Shown here one piece after another: positions 5,510 to 9,197 of a DNA stretch of 9,197 nucleotides. The DNA comes from Lachnospiraceae bacterium (lineage in GTDB: Bacteria > Bacillota > Clostridia > Lachnospirales > Lachnospiraceae): contig JAJPZP010000036.1 of the NCBI GenBank assembly GCA_021204285.1, positions 1 through 9,197 of the forward strand. Direction: 5' to 3'. Within the stretch, counting starts at the first letter, position 1; every line of letters starts with the position of its first letter. The notes under the pieces are model-generated. The model saw only the letters and a program-made list of their open reading frames with translations, made no database searches and had not been told where the DNA came from. Position numbers and translations under genes: made by a program.

Positions 5510-6632
5510 ATGGTAGAACTGGATCAGTTTAAGTATACGCTGAACAGCTACGCAAAACCAATGACAGAACTGAGGGATTCACTTTGACCTCGCGTCAAAG
5601 GAGCTCAGAATCGAAGAATTGGAAAGAGAGATGGAAGCGCCCGGCTACTGGGATCGCGCGGAGCAGTCGCAGGAGGGCATGAAGGAGCTGAACCGTCTCA
5701 AATCAGAAAAGGAAAAATTCGAAAATCTTAAGGGGCAGTACGAAGATATTGAGACGTTGCTCGAGATGGGATACGAGGAGGAAGATGAGACCCTGATTCC
5801 GGAGATTCGGGAGAATCTGGAGCAGTTCACAGAACAGTTCGAGGCGATGCGGATCAAGACCCTGCTCTCGGGCGAGTATGACGCCTGCAACGCGATTCTG
5901 AAGCTGAACGCGGGCGCGGGAGGCACGGAGAGCTGCGACTGGGCCGGTATGCTGTATCGGATGTACACGCGCTGGGCCGAACGGAAGGGATTTTCCGTGG
6001 AGGTGCTTGACTATCTCGATGGGGATGAGGCCGGTGTCAAGTCCGTGACCTTTCAGGTAAATGGCGAGAATGCCTACGGCTATCTGAAGTCGGAGAAAGG
6101 TGTGCACCGTCTGGTACGTATCTCCCCGTTCAACGCGCAGGGAAAGCGGCAGACGTCCTTTGTATCGCTGGATGTGATGCCGGATATCGAGGGAGAGATT
6201 GACGTTGAGATTAATCCGGACGACCTGAAGATCGATACGTATCGGTCGAGCGGCGCGGGCGGGCAGCACATCAATAAAACATCATCGGCGATCCGTATCA
6301 CGCATCTGCCGACCGGTATTGTGGTGCAGTGTCAGAATGAGCGCTCGCAGTTTCAGAATAAGGACAAGGCGATGCAGATGCTGAAGGCGAAGCTCTACAT
6401 TCTGGAGCAGCAGAAGCAGGCGGAAAAGCTTTCCGGTATTCAGGGTGAGCTCAGCGATATCGCCTGGGGCAATCAGATCCGTTCCTATGTCATGCAGCCC
6501 TACACGCTGGTCAAGGATCATCGAACCGGTGAAGAGGTCAGCAACGTGAACGCGGTCATGGACGGCAGGATCGATCCCTTTATCAATGCCTATCTGAAAT
6601 GGATCAGCTTAAGTCCGGAAGAACAAAAATAG
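5510..6632 (+). CDS. prfB: Peptide chain release factor 2 (with programmed +1 frameshift)
   Basis: RF2 ends translation at UGA and UAA by triggering peptide release on the ribosome. The reading frame is split: ATG 5510 opens 25 codons that stop at TGA 5585-5587. A +1 slip on CTT resumes at GAC 5586, giving MVELDQ...LRDSL-DLASKELRIEELEREM and a product of about 373 residues, close to the 365 of E. coli RF2. The stop-reading tripeptide SPF falls at 205-207 and the catalytic GGQ at 250-252, the same numbers as in E. coli, which strongly supports the joined frame and this start. Residue 246, next to the GGQ loop, is serine. The binding site is a GGTGAGG-type sequence at 5501-5507. A reading that starts at ATG 5619 would lose the N-terminal domain. 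The TAG stop overlaps the hom ribosome binding site, so hom is probably translationally coupled. Confidence 0.97.
5572..5588 (+). other. prfB: RF2 programmed +1 frameshift site
   Basis: The slippery sequence CTT TGA C (5582-5588) is the one used by RF2 genes across bacteria. When RF2 is scarce the ribosome pauses at the weak UGAC stop, the peptidyl-tRNA slips from CTT to TTT, and GAC is read next. This makes RF2 control its own synthesis. A Shine-Dalgarno-like GAGGG lies at 5572-5576, five bases before CTT. In E. coli the stimulator is AGGGGG at three bases, so this one is shorter and farther away. Confidence 0.96.
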
Positions 6633-6636
6633 GAGG
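6631..6636 (+). promoter_or_regulatory. hom ribosome binding site overlapping the prfB stop
   Basis: AGGAGG at 6631-6636 shares two bases with the TAG stop of prfB (6630-6632) and lies seven bases before ATG 6644. It fixes the hom start at 6644, where the Rossmann motif MIKIAIMGYGTVGSG begins. An earlier in-frame ATG at 6599, inside prfB, is rejected. Confidence 0.85.
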
Positions 6637-6643
6637 AAGAGCG

Positions 6644-7828
6644 ATGATAAAAATTGCAATTATGGGGTATGGAACGGTCGGTTCGGGCGTCTATGAGGTT
6701 ATCACAGCGAACCAGGCGGTTGTAGACAAAAACGTCGGGGAGGAGCTGCGCATCAAGTATGTGCTGGATCTGCGGGAATTCCCGGGTGATCCCGTTATGG
6801 ATGTGCTGACGCATGATTTTGAGGAGATTCTGAACGATGACGAGGTGAAGGTTGTGGCCGAGGTCATGGGAGGCCTGCGTCCCGCCTATGATTTCACGAA
6901 GCGGTTGCTGATGGCGGGCAAGAGCGTCTGCACCTCGAATAAGGAGCTGGTTGCGGAGCACGGTGCGGAGCTGATTGAGGTCGCCCGTGCGCATGGTGCG
7001 AATTATCTTTTCGAGGCCAGCGTCGGCGGCGGTATCCCGATCATCCGGCCGCTGAATACCTCTCTGACGGCGGATGTGATTCTTGAAATCTCCGGTATTC
7101 TGAACGGAACGACGAACTATATGCTGACGAAGATGTCGCAGGAGGGACTCGGCTACGACGACGTGCTGAAGGAGGCGCAGGCGAAGGGGTATGCCGAGCT
7201 GCACCCGGAGGCTGATGTGGAAGGTTTTGACGCCTGCCGTAAGATCGCGATCCTGACTTCGCTGGCCAGCGGCCGGCAGGTAGATTATAAAGACATTTAT
7301 ACCGAAGGCATCACGAAGGTGACGGTGGAAGATTTCGCCTATGCAAAGAAGATGGGCCGCGCGATCAAGCTGCTCGGCGTCAGCAAAAAGGTTGGCGATA
7401 CCTACTGCGCGATGGTGAGTCCGGTCATGATTGACAGCTCGCATCCGCTTTATATGGTAAATGACGTGTTCAACGCGATCTTCGTGAAGGGAAATATGCT
7501 TGGAGACTCGATGTTTTATGGCAGCGGAGCGGGCAAGCTCCCGACCGCGAGCGCGGTGGCGGGCGATATCGTGGACGCGGCGAGAAATCTTGGTGCGGTG
7601 ACGCCGGTCTTCTGGTCGCAGGAGAAGCTCATCCTTGCGCCGGTCAGCGAGATGAAGCATCGCTTCTTCCTGCGCGTGAAGGGCGCCGTGTCTGTCCTGG
7701 GGATGGAGAAGATTGACGCCGGGATCGAAGGCGAGGTCGGTATTCTGACGCCGCTTATGACGGAAGCAGAGTATCAGGAGCTGGCAAAGGGCCTGGATGT
7801 CATCAGTATGATCCGGGTCGAGGAATAG
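6644..7828 (+). CDS. hom: Homoserine dehydrogenase with reduced ACT-like tail
   Basis: A 394-residue cytoplasmic enzyme reducing L-aspartate 4-semialdehyde to L-homoserine, the branch step toward threonine and methionine. The N-terminal nucleotide loop is GYGTVGSG; CTSNKELVAEHG carries the family TxNK motif; and the catalytic/substrate block is complete with E185, D191, D196 and K200 (spacing E-x5-D-x4-D-x3-K). GILNGTTNY is also typical. After about residue 340 an ACT-like region begins (RFFLRVKG) and ends with ISMIRVEE, but the middle is shortened: the usual DxPGVLA turn and first helix are hardly recognisable. Ordinary ACT-bearing enzymes have about 430 residues. Threonine feedback binding may therefore be weak or different, which is inference. 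It lies 11 bases after prfB and 12 before thrH, clearly one operon with thrH. Confidence 0.95.
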   Translation: MIKIAIMGYGTVGSGVYEVITANQAVVDKNVGEELRIKYVLDLREFPGDPVMDVLTHDFEEILNDDEVKVVAEVMGGLRPAYDFTKRLLMAGKSVCTSNKELVAEHGAELIEVARAHGANYLFEASVGGGIPIIRPLNTSLTADVILEISGILNGTTNYMLTKMSQEGLGYDDVLKEAQAKGYAELHPEADVEGFDACRKIAILTSLASGRQVDYKDIYTEGITKVTVEDFAYAKKMGRAIKLLGVSKKVGDTYCAMVSPVMIDSSHPLYMVNDVFNAIFVKGNMLGDSMFYGSGAGKLPTASAVAGDIVDAARNLGAVTPVFWSQEKLILAPVSEMKHRFFLRVKGAVSVLGMEKIDAGIEGEVGILTPLMTEAEYQELAKGLDVISMIRVEE

Positions 7829-7840
7829 AGGAGGAGACAC

Positions 7841-8446
7841 ATGGATATTGTATGTCTGGATATGGAGGGCGTGCTGGTGCCGGAGATCTGGATTGCCTTC
7901 TCCGAGGCCAGCGGAATACCGGAGCTTAAGCGGACGACCCGCGACGAGCCGGACTATGACAAGCTAATGAAGTGGCGGCTCGGCATTCTGAAGGAGCATG
8001 GGCTGGGTCTGAAGGAGATTCAGGAGACAATCGCAAAGATCGATCCGCTGCCGGGCGCGAAGGAATTTCTGGACGAGCTGCGCACGCTGACACAGGTGAT
8101 CATCATCAGCGATACCTTCACGCAGTTCGCGAAGCCGTTGATGGAGAAACTTGGCTGGCCAACTCTGTTCTGCAATACGCTGGAGGTCGCGCCGGACGGC
8201 GAGATCACGGGCTTCCGGATGCGTACCGAGCAGTCCAAGCTCTCCACGGTGAGGGCGCTGCAGTCGGTCGGCTTTGAGACGATCGCGGCGGGTGACAGCT
8301 ATAATGATCTCGGCATGATCAGGGCAAGCCGTGCAGGCTTTTTGTTCCGCAGCACGGAGCAGATTCAGAAGGACAACCCGGATATTCCGGCCTTCGAGAC
8401 ATTTGAGGACTTTCTGGCGGCCATCAAGGGCGCGCTGAAGGAATAA
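7841..8446 (+). CDS. thrH: Phosphoserine phosphatase / homoserine phosphotransferase (HAD family)
   Basis: A 201-residue HAD-superfamily protein strongly like Pseudomonas ThrH, including the N-terminal block LDMEGVLVPEIWIAF and TTRDEPDYD. The four HAD motifs are present: D7-M-E9 (nucleophile, with the ThrH-type Glu in place of the second Asp of most family members), S90 in IIISDT, K133, and GDSYND with D152 and D156. Known ThrH hydrolyses O-phosphoserine and transfers its phosphate to homoserine, making O-phosphohomoserine, the substrate of threonine synthase. Position immediately after hom supports the transferase role: hom makes homoserine and ThrH phosphorylates it. No ATP-dependent GHMP homoserine kinase (ThrB) is in the window. 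AGGAGG at 7829-7834 follows the hom stop directly. A dedicated serine-pathway phosphatase role is the alternative. Confidence 0.93.
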   Translation: MDIVCLDMEGVLVPEIWIAFSEASGIPELKRTTRDEPDYDKLMKWRLGILKEHGLGLKEIQETIAKIDPLPGAKEFLDELRTLTQVIIISDTFTQFAKPLMEKLGWPTLFCNTLEVAPDGEITGFRMRTEQSKLSTVRALQSVGFETIAAGDSYNDLGMIRASRAGFLFRSTEQIQKDNPDIPAFETFEDFLAAIKGALKE

Positions 8447-8461
8447 AAGGAGGATTTTGCA

Positions 8462-9154
8462 ATGCTGGAGGAACTGAAAAAACAGGTATACGAGGCAAAT
8501 ATGGAGCTTCCGAGGCGGGGGCTTATCACCTACACCTGGGGGAACGTCAGCGGGATCGACCGTGAGTCGGGTTATTTTGTCATCAAACCGAGCGGTGTGG
8601 ATTATGATGTGCTGAGTCCGGAGGATCTGGTCGTGATGGATCTCGAGGGAAACCGCATCGAGGGAAGATATAAGCCCTCTTCTGATACGCCCACGCACAT
8701 TGAGCTTTACAAGGCATTTCCGGAGCTTGGAGGTGTTGTCCATACGCATTCTCCGTGGGCAACTTCCTGGGCACAGGCCGGGAGGGATATTCCCTGCTAT
8801 GGCACGACGCACGCGGATTACATGTATGGGCCGATTCCCTGCGCGAGGAGCCTGACGCCGGAGGAGATCGAGGGAGAATATGAGAGAAACACCGGGCTGG
8901 TCATCATTGAGACCTTCCGGAATCGCGGTATCAATCCGGTTTATGTCCCGGCGGTCCTCTGTACGAATCATGGTCCTTTCACCTGGGGCAAGGACGCCGC
9001 GGAGGCGGTGCACAACGCGGTTGTGCTTGAAGAGGTCGCAAAGATGGCCTGCCGCACGGAACTGATCAATCCAGACGTGAAGCCTGCGCCGGACTGCATC
9101 AAGGAAAAACATTTTATGAGAAAACATGGCGCGAACGCATATTATGGGCAGTAG
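8462..9154 (+). CDS. araD: L-ribulose-5-phosphate 4-epimerase
   Basis: A 230-residue class II aldolase/adducin-fold enzyme that converts L-ribulose 5-phosphate to D-xylulose 5-phosphate, linking L-arabinose (and L-ascorbate-type) catabolism to the pentose phosphate pathway. It resembles E. coli AraD end to end: LTWGNVS-like, [36 protein letters not shown], and the C-terminal [10 protein letters not shown]. Metal ligands H94, H96 and H170 and catalytic D119 and Y228 are all present, each one residue lower than in E. coli. AGGAGG at 8448-8453 gives the start, 15 bases after thrH. Its place behind hom-thrH is unexpected. It may belong to a pentose module continuing beyond the window, or have been captured by this operon. 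FucA-like aldolases share the fold, but the match to AraD is far better. Confidence 0.95.
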   Translation: MLEELKKQVYEANMELPRRGLITYTWGNVSGIDRESGYFVIKPSGVDYDVLSPEDLVVMDLEGNRIEGRYKPSSDTPTHIELYKAFPELGGVVHTHSPWATSWAQAGRDIPCYGTTHADYMYGPIPCARSLTPEEIEGEYERNTGLVIIETFRNRGINPVYVPAVLCTNHGPFTWGKDAAEAVHNAVVLEEVAKMACRTELINPDVKPAPDCIKEKHFMRKHGANAYYGQ

Positions 9155-9168
9155 ATGGAAATCCTATT

Positions 9169-9197
9169 CTCCGGAGCCGAAAACCAGGGTTCCGGAG
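9169..9197 (+). terminator. Hairpin after araD, probable terminator cut by the window edge
   Basis: CTCCGGAGCC (9169-9178) pairs with GGTTCCGGAG (9188-9197) over ten base pairs, one of them G-T, around a nine-base loop. It begins 14 bases after the araD stop. Whether a T-run follows cannot be seen because the window ends at the last paired base. If present, the operon is prfB-hom-thrH-araD and ends here. Confidence 0.55.

Noticed and set aside
5510..5587. prfB as a pseudogene or as a short peptide gene followed by a truncated RF2
   Set aside because: The TGA sits exactly in the CTTTGAC context of the RF2 frameshift, and joining the frames gives a normal-length RF2 with SPF and GGQ at the expected positions.
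6590..7840. Long minus-strand open frame opposite hom
   Set aside because: Arg/His-rich shadow translation without motifs; it mirrors the hom gene almost exactly.
7964..9127. Long minus-strand open frame opposite thrH and araD
   Set aside because: Spans two well-supported plus-strand genes and has no domain or ribosome binding site that I can support.
1..9197. Mobile element, phage, CRISPR or defence system
   Set aside because: No transposase, integrase, spaced repeats, tRNA attachment site or composition break was seen; all genes have metabolic or translation roles.

Overview
The window reads as a typical chromosomal segment of a moderately GC-rich Clostridia, most likely a Lachnospiraceae-type gut bacterium. 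This is inferred from strong AGGAGG ribosome binding sites at short spacing, tightly packed same-strand genes, sigma-A type promoters, a short AT-rich leader in otherwise GC-rich DNA, and protein sequences that look Firmicute-like. I could not search databases, so the taxonomy is inference. All eight genes are on the + strand and almost no space is wasted.

Region 1 (1-5405) is a sugar/polyol-phosphate cassette. An AT-rich promoter region (1-115) leads into an FGGY-family carbohydrate kinase (130-1626). A divergent class II (zinc) ketose-bisphosphate aldolase (1648-2664) and a mannitol-1-phosphate dehydrogenase-like polyol-phosphate dehydrogenase (2684-3895) follow. After a 170-base gap with its own promoter and a strong stem-loop comes an L-sorbose-1-phosphate reductase-like zinc dehydrogenase (4066-5331). 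A strong intrinsic terminator (5362-5405) closes the cassette. Together these enzymes could interconvert ketose phosphates and hexitol phosphates, feed fructose 6-phosphate, and cleave a phosphorylated ketose to trioses. No transporter or regulator lies inside the window, so the growth substrate is not shown.

Region 2 (5409-9197) starts with an extended -10 promoter and a short leader with a stem-loop. It holds prfB (release factor 2), whose first 25 codons end in an in-frame TGA that must be passed by the classical programmed +1 frameshift. Downstream, with gaps of only 11-15 bases, are hom (homoserine dehydrogenase with a reduced ACT-like tail), thrH (HAD-family phosphoserine phosphatase/homoserine phosphotransferase) and araD (L-ribulose-5-phosphate 4-epimerase). 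hom and thrH are consecutive in threonine synthesis: aspartate semialdehyde to homoserine to O-phosphohomoserine, the second step probably using phosphoserine as donor rather than ATP. araD is a pentose gene in an unexpected place. A 10-bp hairpin at the right edge, 14 bases past the araD stop, is probably the start of the terminator of this operon.

The most interesting points are the kinase-aldolase-MtlD-SorE combination (possibly an unassigned hexitol/ketose route), the separately promoted sorE with a stem-loop at its predicted 5' end, the RF2 frameshift with a weak and distant Shine-Dalgarno-like stimulator, and the prfB-hom-thrH-araD grouping. Nothing in the window looks like a mobile element, phage, CRISPR array or defence system.
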